32,211 nucleotides of DNA from a virus. The position numbers and the translations under genes are program-made. The notes under the pieces are model-generated. The model was not told where the DNA came from. It worked only from the letters and a program-made list of their open reading frames with translations, and made no database searches. This document shows, piece after piece, positions 15,751 through 24,219 of this stretch (the first letter of the stretch is position 1; every line of letters starts with the position of its first letter). The stretch covers positions 1-32,211 of the IMG/VR virus record IMGVR_UViG_3300031851_000097. One strand, written 5' to 3'.

Positions 15751-15765
15751 TAACTAACAATCATT

Positions 15766-15795
15766 AGGGGAGGATTAACCTCCTCCCCTTTTTTT
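15766..15795 (+). terminator. Rho-independent terminator behind the capsid gene
   Basis: A nine-base-pair stem, AGGGGAGGA (15766-15774) with TCCTCCCCT (15781-15789), a six-base loop and a run of seven T (15789-15795). It is very GC-rich for this AT-rich DNA and lies 16 bases after the capsid stop, so it is a strong terminator. Confidence 0.92.
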
Positions 15796-15802
15796 AACTT
15801 TA
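15795..15802 (+). promoter_or_regulatory. Possible promoter -7 box (TAACTTTA)
   Basis: Seven of eight positions match TAnnTTTG (last base A). It begins within the T-run of the capsid terminator and 16 bases before the next ATG. Its placement between a strong terminator and a gene makes a promoter necessary, but the match is imperfect. Confidence 0.4.
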
Positions 15803-15817
15803 ATTAAATTATATAAA

Positions 15818-16570
15818 ATGAAAAAGACAAACAAAGCTGTTGCAAAACAGTACAAATTAAAAAGAGATGTAGCACCATTGTGCTTTATGCTAAACTCTCA
15901 CCACAACAAAAGATCCCCATTACTTTATTTTGATGAAGAAACAGGAACAAACAGACCACTTCGTTATGCTAAAAACCAAAAGAGCCCATTTGAAGATGAG
16001 CAAGATGGTAATGCTATTATGGAGCCTATTGTTTTTGAAGATGGCTTTTTAGCTGTTGAAAGAAGTAATCAAGTTCTGCAAGAATTTTTAAAACTCCATC
16101 CTTCTCGTGATATGATATTTGAGGAAATAGATGATGCTAAAGATGCAGCTGAAGAGTTAGAATTAGAAGAATTAATTTTAGATGCTCAAATTTTAGCAAG
16201 AGAATTAGATATTGAAATGCTGGAAACAGTAAGTAGAGTTTTATTAGGTCGTGATATAGATAAAATGAGTACTGCAGAACTTAAAAGAGATATTTTAGTA
16301 TTCTCAAGAAATCATCCTATGGAATTCATAGAGGTTTTAAATGATCCTGCATTAAAAATTGCAGATGATGTAGTTAAGTTCTTTAGTGCTAACTTATTAG
16401 GATTAAGAAATAATAGAAGAGACGTTTACTTTAATATGTCTAAAAATAAAAGTAAAATGTTAACTGTTCCTTTTGGAGAGGATCCTTATGATATAGTAGG
16501 ATCTTACTTACAAACTGATGATGGAGTTGAGACTTATAAGATGCTAAAAAAATTATTAGGTAAAAAATAA
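15818..16570 (+). CDS. Conserved phage protein of unknown function, own transcription unit
   Basis: A 250-aa protein. Residues 30-75 carry KRSPLLYFDEETGTNRPLRY and FEDEQDGNAIMEP, patterns I recognise from uncharacterised proteins near capsid genes of aquatic phages. A short hydrophobic stretch at 75-95 resembles a binding motif, and residues 105-130 are strongly acidic and helical. The C-terminal part (about 200-250, RRDVYFNMSKNK...LTVPFGEDPYDIVGSYL) resembles the same family. No catalytic residues are evident. It is isolated between two terminators, so its expression is set separately from the capsid gene. A head-associated virion role is inferred from position. Confidence 0.68.
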   Translation: MKKTNKAVAKQYKLKRDVAPLCFMLNSHHNKRSPLLYFDEETGTNRPLRYAKNQKSPFEDEQDGNAIMEPIVFEDGFLAVERSNQVLQEFLKLHPSRDMIFEEIDDAKDAAEELELEELILDAQILARELDIEMLETVSRVLLGRDIDKMSTAELKRDILVFSRNHPMEFIEVLNDPALKIADDVVKFFSANLLGLRNNRRDVYFNMSKNKSKMLTVPFGEDPYDIVGSYLQTDDGVETYKMLKKLLGKK

Positions 16571-16592
16571 TAGTTAAATATATAATTAAAAG

Positions 16593-16619
16593 AGCACCTT
16601 AATAGGGTGCTTTTTTTTT
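16593..16619 (+). terminator. Rho-independent terminator
   Basis: Stem AGCACC (16593-16598) with GGTGCT (16606-16611), a seven-base loop, and a T-run to 16619. It lies 22 bases after the stop of the 250-aa gene. A promoter box follows within four bases. Confidence 0.88.
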
Positions 16620-16622
16620 ATG

Positions 16623-16630
16623 TATATTTG
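16623..16630 (+). promoter_or_regulatory. Bacteroidota-type promoter -7 box (TATATTTG)
   Basis: TATATTTG matches TAnnTTTG, directly behind a terminator and 33 bases before the ATG at 16664. Confidence 0.65.
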
Positions 16631-16663
16631 CACTTTATTAACCCATTAAAACCTTTTTATAAA

Positions 16664-16942
16664 ATGGAAAAATTTCTTAAAGTTACAAATGCTCCTGTCA
16701 CTGGTCAATTGATTAGTTTAAGCGGAGTAAAAACAATTGCTACAGCATCTGCTACAGCAGCAACAGTTACAGTCAAATATTTTGATGGTACTACTACTAC
16801 AGTAACAACTGCAGCACAAGTTGGTCATGATGTTTACACAGCTATCTTAAATGCAGCTGAAGATGCATTAGCAACAAGCTGGCAAAAAGCTTATTACAGT
16901 CTATCTTTACCTAAAGCTGTAACGAGTATTTTAAATGCTTAA
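16664..16942 (+). CDS. 92-aa Thr/Ala-rich virion-type protein, own transcription unit
   Basis: A 92-aa beta-rich protein with a TATVTVKYFDGTTTTV-type strand pattern and a C-terminal helix-strand ending. The start at 16664 is chosen over an in-frame ATG-type start upstream because the latter would lie inside the terminator T-run and precede the promoter box at 16623. Small proteins with this shape are frequent beside capsid genes in aquatic phages. I infer a decoration or minor capsid role from location and its private promoter and terminator, but I do not recognise a named family. Confidence 0.66.
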   Translation: MEKFLKVTNAPVTGQLISLSGVKTIATASATAATVTVKYFDGTTTTVTTAAQVGHDVYTAILNAAEDALATSWQKAYYSLSLPKAVTSILNA

Positions 16943-16969
16943 TTAGCTTAAGTATATTAGTAAGTAAAG

Positions 16970-17004
16970 AGAGGTCTACAAAAAAAGTAGGCCTCTTTTT
17001 TTTT
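16970..17004 (+). terminator. Rho-independent terminator
   Basis: Stem AGAGGTCTAC (16970-16979) with GTAGGCCTCT (16987-16996), ten pairs with one G-T wobble, a seven-A loop, and a T-run through 17004. It ends the 92-aa gene's unit; a promoter box starts three bases later. Confidence 0.92.
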
Positions 17005-17006
17005 AT

Positions 17007-17014
17007 TATCTTTG
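17007..17014 (+). promoter_or_regulatory. Bacteroidota-type promoter -7 box (TATCTTTG)
   Basis: TATCTTTG, three bases behind the T-run of a terminator and 18 bases before the ATG at 17033. It is the only obvious promoter for the 10-kb connector and tail operon. Confidence 0.72.
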
Positions 17015-17032
17015 TAAAAATGTTTATATAAT

Positions 17033-17986
17033 ATGGCCGCATCAATAAATGAAGTAAGGAATACTGTATTAGCTATAGCAAATAAAAATAACTACGGGTA
17101 CATATCACCGCAAGATTTTAATTTATATGCTAAACAAGCACAGATAGATATGTTTGAGGATTACTTTTATTCTTATAATAATTGGATTAACAAACAAAAT
17201 GGCAGGCAATCAGGAACTGGATATGCAGATATAACTAAAGGGTTAGTAGAAGTAATGGATAGTTTTTCTACTCAAGTTTTTTTACCTCAAGTTAATTCAA
17301 ACGTATACTCTTTACCTGCAGATTATTATTTAATAAATAAACTATTTTATTATTCTACTCCTACTTTTACAGGAACCTCAACTGCTGTATCTGCTAATCA
17401 ATTAATAGATGCGGCTGCAGTAGGGTGGACAACTATACCTGCATCAGCACCAACACCTAATATAGGAAGTATAATAGTTAATACTACAACCTTCCAAGAA
17501 GCTTATGTTACAGGTGTAATTAATGCAACAACAATTACGTTAAGTGCAGATATATTTTTAGCTGTGGGAGAGACTTATGTTATATATGTAAACACTAAAA
17601 TTAGAGAAGTAGAAAGAGTAAGTCAGAATAAAATATTTCTTTTAACTAATTCTATGTTGGCTGCACCTACAACCACTTACCCTGCTTACGTATTAGACGG
17701 TAATAATATTACAGTATACCCTACTACTATATTACAACCAGGAGCTATAAGATCTCAATATATTAGATATCCAGCTGTACCAAGATGGACTTGGCAAAAT
17801 TTAGGTTTAGGAGAGCCGCAGTTTGATCCAACTCAACCAGGGTTCCAAGAATTTGAATTGCCAGATTCTGACGAGCCTACATTGATAGCAAAAATTTGTC
17901 AGTATGTAGGTATAGAAATTAGAGAACCAGATGTTTTTAATTTCGGAAAAGCAGAAGAAACTAATGAAACCCAAGAAACAAGTTAA
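17033..17986 (+). CDS. Head-tail connector / tail ring protein (tail-tubular-A-like)
   Basis: A 317-aa protein. The N-terminus (residues 1-60), with INEVRNTVLAIANKNNYGYI, SPQDFNLYAKQAQIDMFEDY and YNNWINKQN, is a characteristic opening of connector proteins in aquatic Bacteroidota podoviruses: helices that dock on the portal. A beta-rich middle insertion (about 115-190) follows, then TSNMLAAP-type loops and RSQYIRYPAVPRW (about 240-255). The acidic end (PDSDEPTLIAKICQYVGIEIREPDV) is helical. Location directly upstream of a second connector and the giant tail protein supports a ring in the neck. The assignment is by resemblance and order; the copy number and exact ring are unknown. Confidence 0.72.
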   Translation: MAASINEVRNTVLAIANKNNYGYISPQDFNLYAKQAQIDMFEDYFYSYNNWINKQNGRQSGTGYADITKGLVEVMDSFSTQVFLPQVNSNVYSLPADYYLINKLFYYSTPTFTGTSTAVSANQLIDAAAVGWTTIPASAPTPNIGSIIVNTTTFQEAYVTGVINATTITLSADIFLAVGETYVIYVNTKIREVERVSQNKIFLLTNSMLAAPTTTYPAYVLDGNNITVYPTTILQPGAIRSQYIRYPAVPRWTWQNLGLGEPQFDPTQPGFQEFELPDSDEPTLIAKICQYVGIEIREPDVFNFGKAEETNETQETS

Positions 17987-17988
17987 TT

Positions 17989-18909
17989 ATGGCATATATT
18001 ACAGATTATCAATATTATGAAAATGGAGGTATAGTTCCTGAAGATTCTAACTGGGGATCCTATCAGTATGTTACTTTAGAAGATATTGTAAATAACTTTA
18101 TGTTAATGTTTCAGGGTAATAATGAAATTATTAATAATATAAATAGATATCAAGTTTTATTTCATGCAAAGAGAGGAATTCAAGAATTGAATTATGATGC
18201 TATGAAAGAAATTAAAATATTAGAATTAAAGGTATGTGATCAATTAAGATTTGTTCTTCCTCAAGATTATGTTAATTGGGTTAGAATAAATTTAGAAGAA
18301 GATGGAATGCTTTACCCTTTAACGGAAAATATTCAAACTAATTGGAGTGGAGCTTACTTACAAGATAATGACTGTAGAATTTTATTTGATATAGATGGAG
18401 CTGTTTTAAAACCAGCTGATTCTTGGTTTGATATACAAAGATTAGATGGTACTCAAAAAAATATGTATCCTGGCAATGGCCCTTATGCAGGTAAGATGGG
18501 TTACTGTATTGATGGGAAGTGGTGTTTTGATTATTCAGTAGGAAAAAACTTTGGTATGAATACAGAAACAGCAAATGTAAATCCTACTTTTAGTATAAAT
18601 AAAAAAGCAGGAGTTATTAATTTTAACTCCAGTATGATGGATAAATTTGTTGTGTTAGAATATGTTTCAGATGGTTTAGAATCAGGTGATGATTCGAGTG
18701 TAAGTGTTAATAAATTATTTGAAGAGTTTATATATGCATATATTAAATACTCTATTTTAAATGGTAGATTTGGAGTTCAGGAATATGTTATAAATAGAGC
18801 AAGAAAAGATAAGTCTTCTCTTCTTAGAAATGCTAAATTAAGATTAAGTAACATTCATCCTGGTAGACTCTTAATGAATATGAGAGGCCAGAATAAATGG
18901 ATAAAGTAA
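17989..18909 (+). CDS. Second head-tail connector / tail ring protein (P22 gp4/T7 gp12-like)
   Basis: A 306-aa protein two bases behind the first connector. It carries the pattern NWGSYQYVTLEDIVNNFML, NRYQVLFHAKRGIQELNYDA and RFVLPQDYVNWVRI (residues ~20-105), which I associate with tail tubular or neck proteins of Bacteroidota short-tailed phages. Later regions contain CRILFDIDG, a Trp/Tyr-rich loop region and KSSLLRNAKLRLSNIHPGRL near the C-terminus. No enzymatic motif is seen. It probably forms the ring between connector and the tail barrel protein that follows after one base. Confidence 0.74.
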   Translation: MAYITDYQYYENGGIVPEDSNWGSYQYVTLEDIVNNFMLMFQGNNEIINNINRYQVLFHAKRGIQELNYDAMKEIKILELKVCDQLRFVLPQDYVNWVRINLEEDGMLYPLTENIQTNWSGAYLQDNDCRILFDIDGAVLKPADSWFDIQRLDGTQKNMYPGNGPYAGKMGYCIDGKWCFDYSVGKNFGMNTETANVNPTFSINKKAGVINFNSSMMDKFVVLEYVSDGLESGDDSSVSVNKLFEEFIYAYIKYSILNGRFGVQEYVINRARKDKSSLLRNAKLRLSNIHPGRLLMNMRGQNKWIK

Positions 18910-18910
18910 T

Positions 18911-21900
18911 ATGGGAAAGACTAATACAAATTTCATAGCTGGTAAAATGAATAAAAGCGTTGATGAACGCTTATTACCACCAGGAGAATATATAGATGCA
19001 GAAAATGTAAGATTAGGATCTACTGAGAATACTGAAATAGGAGCGGTAGAAAATTCTTTAGGGAATACAATACTTACTGACTTGCAATTTGCAGGAGAAC
19101 CTTTAACGGGAGACATTAGATGTATTGGAGTGTATGAAGATGGTATGAGTGAAACTCTTTACTGGTTTGTTCATAACGAAAACAATCCATTCTCTACAAC
19201 TACAGGGGTTGTTGATCTTATTGTTTCTTATAGTACTAATACTGGATCATTAACATATCATGTAATTAGTACGTCAGTATTAAACTTTGATTTTAAATAT
19301 CTTATAACTGGTGTTAGTAAAATTGAAGACTTATTATTTTTTACAGATGATTTAAATCCTCCGAGAGGAATAAATATAAAAAGAGATTATGCATATCCAG
19401 GGCCTGGACAAGTAGATGATGTTTTTGAAGAGGAGGATGTAAGTGTTATAGTAAAACCCCCTGGATTTGAAGACGTTATATTTGATAATGCAGGATTGCC
19501 TATTACTCCAGTTCCTTTAGGAAGCCCTCACGTAAAGTTAATAGCTTTACCTTCTACAGAAAATTATATGGAGACAAGATTTTTGTCTTTTGCTTATAGA
19601 TATAGATATGAGGATGGACAATACAGTGCTACTTCTTTATTTACTACACCAGCTTTTGAACCCCAACCATTTCAGTTAAGTATTCAGAACTACTGGAATG
19701 CAGGTATGAAAAACAGGTATAATGCTTGTGATGTTACGTTTTCTACAGGTAGTAGAAGAGTAGTAGAAGTAGATTTATTATACAAACAAACAACTTCTAA
19801 TGTTATATATGTAATTAAAAGATATAAAAAAAGTAATGAAGGTTGGGGAAATAATGAATTTAGAAAAGTTCAGTTTACTAACGCAGAAATATACACTACA
19901 TTAGGTTCAGACGAACTTCTTAGGCTTTATGATAATGTACCTCGAATTGCAAAAGCACAAGTTATAAAGGGAAATAGACTAACATATGGTAATTATGTAG
20001 ATGGTTATGATATGACTCTTACAGAAGGAGGATCATTAATTCAATTAGACTATCGTGCTGAGCCATCAAGTGGAACAATAGCTGGAGTGGAATTAGGGGG
20101 TGATACTACTAATATAAACCCTCAAGGATCTCCTGGAGTGTATTCTATTGGTGGGGCACATACTGAAGCTAACTCAATTCTTACATGGGACTTAGCCGAT
20201 GTTCAGCCTGCTGTTGGTCCTATTGGAGCGGGGACTACTATAACTTTTAATTTTGCACTACAGCAGACTACAACAACAGTATGTACGGATGCTGGTGGTA
20301 GTGCTCAATGTATTAACACTTCTAATCAATCAAGCCCTTTTAATGTAGGGTTTACTTTTACTTGCCCTATCGATTACGTTGATGTAAATACAATGCTTTC
20401 TTCTCAAGCTTTTAAAAACAGAATAGGGGGTAGTATTGCTCAAGGGTTTTCTCCTCCTTTTGTAGTTCAAGATTTATACGCTTGTAATAATTCTGCAGCA
20501 GGGGGTACTTTAAGTGATAAGTTTTATTCTAAATCTGAAAGCCCAATGACGGGTAGCACATTATATTTAGTTAGTGGTGGGATAAATAATGCACCTTGTC
20601 CTCCTGCTTCTTTAATTAGCAACCCCTTTCCTGCAGCTTGTAGTTCTGCTATTTTATTAGATGGAACTACACTTTGTGATGCAGGTCAGCCTTCTCCTCC
20701 TCCAACTCCTTGTACAGCAGGACAAATGACAGTTGATGGATTTGACTTTGGTTCTATGACTTTACCTTTAGCTGTTGGTAATATAGTAACAGATCAAATA
20801 ACAGGACTTACAGCTTCTGTTGCGGCAGTACCAGTTGTAGGTGATAACTTTGTACTGTTAACAGATATAGATGGTGGTTTAGCTACATTAGAAACAAATG
20901 GAACAATTTTTCAAATAACTTCTGGATCATCATCAATTGTACCTTGTAGTCCAGATGGATTTGGATATACTAATACAGGAACTCAATTCTCTATTCAAGT
21001 ACCTGCAACCGAATACTTTTCGGGAGATCCAGCAGGAGCGGCAGGAGTTTATAGTCAAGCGTATAGATATTATAACTTTATACCTTTTAGCTGTACTGCA
21101 GCATTTTTATTAGACGACAATACAGGAAGTTTACATTCAAATAGAGATTACGAAACAGGTATTGTTTATATGGATGACTTTGGTAGAGCATCTACTGTTC
21201 TTACAAGTAATGAATGTACAACATACTTTGAGCCAGTTACTTCTGTTTATAAAAATAAAATAAAAGTAACATTAGATAGTTTACCTCCTTATTGGGCTAC
21301 TAAATATAAATTTGTAGTTAAACCAAGTCAAGGAACTTATCAGACTGTTTACTCTAATATATTTTATCAACAAGATGGAACAGCAACTTCTCCTGGTGGA
21401 GGATTACCTATTGCTGAGTCTAACGATCCAAGTCAAGTATGGTTTAAATTAGATGGACAAAACCAAAACATATTAAAAGTAGGAGACGAACTTTATGTAA
21501 AACAAGATACTCAAGGTCCTATCGAAAGTGAGGCTAAATCTGTAGTATTAGCTATACAGGCTTTTTCAGGAAAAGCAATTACATCTACTTCTTTAACTGG
21601 TTTATATATGCTTTTAAAACCTTCAGGATGGAGTATAGAAATACCAGATGATGTATTTTATTTTAGAGGTAAAAAAGAGAAAAAGAATTCAAGTGGTAGT
21701 AGTACAACAGGATCTTGTATTAATGATTATAATTTAAATGATTCCTCTGGTATACCTTACTCTATACCTGTTGGTTCTACCATTAAGATATCTGGTAAAT
21801 CATGGAGAGGGGGATCTAAATGTTCAAAATCGCTTACTTATTCAAGAACCTTTACATCTACTGCTGACTATGGCTCTTTTCATCAATGGGCAATAGGAGA

Positions 21901-24193
21901 TGATTTACAATCTCAAATGACTACAACTGGACCTGGTACAAGTGGTGTTAATGGGATGAGTATTAGCTTTAATAATACATTACATACAAGTACCTCTGCT
22001 GCATGTTCTTCAGGACAATATTCTATTGAATGTTCTATTCGTACAAATGGTACTGGACAGTTTTTTGTTTGGAACGGAGCTTTAAAAGAATGTGCAGAAG
22101 TTGGATGGAGTGATACTGGTTATTTTCCAGGGAGAGCAAGATTAACAATTGAGGTTACAAGAGCAGGAGGTGTTTTTGTTTTTGAAACAGAACCTCAAGA
22201 AGTTGATCCAAACTTATTTTATGATGCTTCAGATTTATTAGCTATTGAGCCAGAAGTTCCAGGAGGACAAAAATATCATTTAACTAAAAGAAATTTTGTA
22301 CCTGATGCGTCTACTCCATTAGGTTATTATAGTATACCTAAAGGAGGTCAAGATCAAGATTCCACAGGACTTCCGATGGTTTGTGAGTTAGATGCTTATA
22401 ACTGTTATACTTTTGGTAATGGTGTAGAAAGTTTTAGAATATATGATAGTCCTGCAGGTAAAACTTTTAATTTAGGTGAAAGAGTTCTGGCTGTATCTAA
22501 TCAAGATTTTCAAGAAGCAGATAGATTTGCTGGCATGACTTATAGTGGAGTTTATAGTAGCTCTGCAAATAGCAATAACTTAAATGAATTTAATTTAGGA
22601 TTATTAAATTTTAAAGATTGTGAAACTTCTTTTGGTCCAATTCAAAAGATGCATGCAAGAGAAACAGATATACTTGTTCTTCAAGAAGACAGAATATCTT
22701 ACGTATTGGTAAGTAAAAATGTTATATCAGACTCAACAGGAGGTGGGGCTATTGCATCTGTACCTCAAGTTTTAGGAACGCAAATAGCAAGAATAGAAGA
22801 GTTTGGAATAAGCTTTAATCCTGAAAGTTTTTCTTCTTGGGGTTATGATATGTTTTTTACAGACACTAAAAGAGGGGCAGTTATTAATCTTAGAGGATCA
22901 GGTCAAGGTAATGATCAGTTGCAAGTAGTCTCAAGTTATGGGATGAATAGTTGGTTTAGATCTTCTTTTAATTCACAACTTACAACTCAAAAATTAGGAG
23001 GATACGATCCATACATGAAGGAGTATGTTTTAGGAACTAATTTAAGAGCTGTTCCAGTTCCTTTAAATGAGGTTCCTTGTGGGACAACAATAACCCAATT
23101 AAATAGCACACAAATCATTACTTACGAAGTAGATTTAGGAGTTGTAATAGGATCTGTAAATATACCATACACTGTTAATACTGGAGGTAATGTTAATATT
23201 AGTATAGAATGGAATGGATCAGTAGTTGCCTCTATTGCAGGAGCAACTACAAATGGATCTTTATCTTTCATGAAAAGTTTAAATAGCCCAGATACTGCAA
23301 CAGTAACTCTTACTCCAGTTGTTGCGTCTACATATAGTGTAACAGTAGAGTGTCCACCTGAAATCCCTTTAACAGTAATACAGGTAGTAACTAATACTCC
23401 TAATTATAATGGAGAGTTTATTCATACTTCTTACAATTGGACTGATGGAGTAAACATAAGCCCTTATACAGGGTTCTCATCAGCTGGATTAGTAACAGTG
23501 CAGGCTTCAGAATATCAATCCAATGTAGGTGTTCGTTCAGTTGGGGTTTTCCCTTATTCAGGCAGTGATATAAAATTAAGAACTCAAAAATTCGGTATAG
23601 ACACTTTTGATTTTAATCCTGCTATACATAAATTTAGAATACTTTCTTCTAATACTTTATATAGCAATACCGCTGTAGACCTCCAAGCATTATTAACAGC
23701 TTCAACAATAGTTGGTGGTGGGGTTATAACTAATCCTTCTGTTGGGGAATACCAAAGTATAGAGCCTGCATTTAATATGCCAATAGGAAATCAATATTTA
23801 TATTTGATTTGGGATTTAAGATTAATAGGATCAATGAATATTTGCTACTGTTCTTCTCCTTCTACAGCAAGTGAAGTTTGTTGCGACTGTACAGTTGTTT
23901 GTAATACAGCTTTCTTTGGACCTTATAATGGATCAATTGCAGCGGCTTGCTCTACAGATGTAGATTCTCCTGGAGCTTTAGGTATTCAAGGTTTTTATGG
24001 AAATGGAAGTATACCTTCAATAGGTGATGTTTGTTATGTAGATCAAACCTGTAGTATTGGATCTGGTTCTGCGGCTGCATTTACTCCTGAAGGATTTTAT
24101 ATTGTATCATCTTCCGCAACAGGCCCAACTGTTCCAAAAAAATGGGTTGAAATAAATAGTTTAGGTAATGTAATAGCAGAAGGGTTTTGTTAA
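18911..24193 (+). CDS. Giant tail stabilisation / muzzle-type protein
   Basis: A 1760-aa protein. The N-terminus FIAGKMNKSVDERLLPPGEY (residues 8-27) with GAVENSLGN (43-51) is a signature of the tail stabilisation proteins of crAss-like and related Bacteroidota podoviruses. Residues ~30-380 and ~1205-1385 (the latter with DILVLQEDRISYVL, YDMFFTDTKRGAV and GYDPYMKEYVLG) look like beta-propeller blades interrupted by insertions: a Cys/Pro-rich domain near 600-700, and a Ser/Gly linker plus beta domain near 920-1080. Residues ~1664-1760 are a Cys-containing C-terminal module (IGDVCYVD...PEGFYIV...W) resembling the start of the next protein. It would surround the tail exit and carry fibres. No enzyme motif is evident. 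Confidence 0.8.
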   Translation: MGKTNTNFIAGKMNKSVDERLLPPGEYIDAENVRLGSTENTEIGAVENSLGNTILTDLQFAGEPLTGDIRCIGVYEDGMSETLYWFVHNENNPFSTTTGVVDLIVSYSTNTGSLTYHVISTSVLNFDFKYLITGVSKIEDLLFFTDDLNPPRGINIKRDYAYPGPGQVDDVFEEEDVSVIVKPPGFEDVIFDNAGLPITPVPLGSPHVKLIALPSTENYMETRFLSFAYRYRYEDGQYSATSLFTTPAFEPQPFQLSIQNYWNAGMKNRYNACDVTFSTGSRRVVEVDLLYKQTTSNVIYVIKRYKKSNEGWGNNEFRKVQFTNAEIYTTLGSDELLRLYDNVPRIAKAQVIKGNRLTYGNYVDGYDMTLTEGGSLIQLDYRAEPSSGTIAGVELGGDTTNINPQGSPGVYSIGGAHTEANSILTWDLADVQPAVGPIGAGTTITFNFALQQTTTTVCTDAGGSAQCINTSNQSSPFNVGFTFTCPIDYVDVNTMLSSQAFKNRIGGSIAQGFSPPFVVQDLYACNNSAAGGTLSDKFYSKSESPMTGSTLYLVSGGINNAPCPPASLISNPFPAACSSAILLDGTTLCDAGQPSPPPTPCTAGQMTVDGFDFGSMTLPLAVGNIVTDQITGLTASVAAVPVVGDNFVLLTDIDGGLATLETNGTIFQITSGSSSIVPCSPDGFGYTNTGTQFSIQVPATEYFSGDPAGAAGVYSQAYRYYNFIPFSCTAAFLLDDNTGSLHSNRDYETGIVYMDDFGRASTVLTSNECTTYFEPVTSVYKNKIKVTLDSLPPYWATKYKFVVKPSQGTYQTVYSNIFYQQDGTATSPGGGLPIAESNDPSQVWFKLDGQNQNILKVGDELYVKQDTQGPIESEAKSVVLAIQAFSGKAITSTSLTGLYMLLKPSGWSIEIPDDVFYFRGKKEKKNSSGSSTTGSCINDYNLNDSSGIPYSIPVGSTIKISGKSWRGGSKCSKSLTYSRTFTSTADYGSFHQWAIGDDLQSQMTTTGPGTSGVNGMSISFNNTLHTSTSAACSSGQYSIECSIRTNGTGQFFVWNGALKECAEVGWSDTGYFPGRARLTIEVTRAGGVFVFETEPQEVDPNLFYDASDLLAIEPEVPGGQKYHLTKRNFVPDASTPLGYYSIPKGGQDQDSTGLPMVCELDAYNCYTFGNGVESFRIYDSPAGKTFNLGERVLAVSNQDFQEADRFAGMTYSGVYSSSANSNNLNEFNLGLLNFKDCETSFGPIQKMHARETDILVLQEDRISYVLVSKNVISDSTGGGAIASVPQVLGTQIARIEEFGISFNPESFSSWGYDMFFTDTKRGAVINLRGSGQGNDQLQVVSSYGMNSWFRSSFNSQLTTQKLGGYDPYMKEYVLGTNLRAVPVPLNEVPCGTTITQLNSTQIITYEVDLGVVIGSVNIPYTVNTGGNVNISIEWNGSVVASIAGATTNGSLSFMKSLNSPDTATVTLTPVVASTYSVTVECPPEIPLTVIQVVTNTPNYNGEFIHTSYNWTDGVNISPYTGFSSAGLVTVQASEYQSNVGVRSVGVFPYSGSDIKLRTQKFGIDTFDFNPAIHKFRILSSNTLYSNTAVDLQALLTASTIVGGGVITNPSVGEYQSIEPAFNMPIGNQYLYLIWDLRLIGSMNICYCSSPSTASEVCCDCTVVCNTAFFGPYNGSIAAACSTDVDSPGALGIQGFYGNGSIPSIGDVCYVDQTCSIGSGSAAAFTPEGFYIVSSSATGPTVPKKWVEINSLGNVIAEGFC

Positions 24194-24219
24194 AAATAAT
24201 AATTAAATAAAATAAAGAT

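Noticed and set aside
16607-16663. Extended N-terminus for the 92-aa protein
   Set aside because: The extension starts inside the terminator stem, reads through its T-run, and lies partly upstream of the promoter box at 16623.
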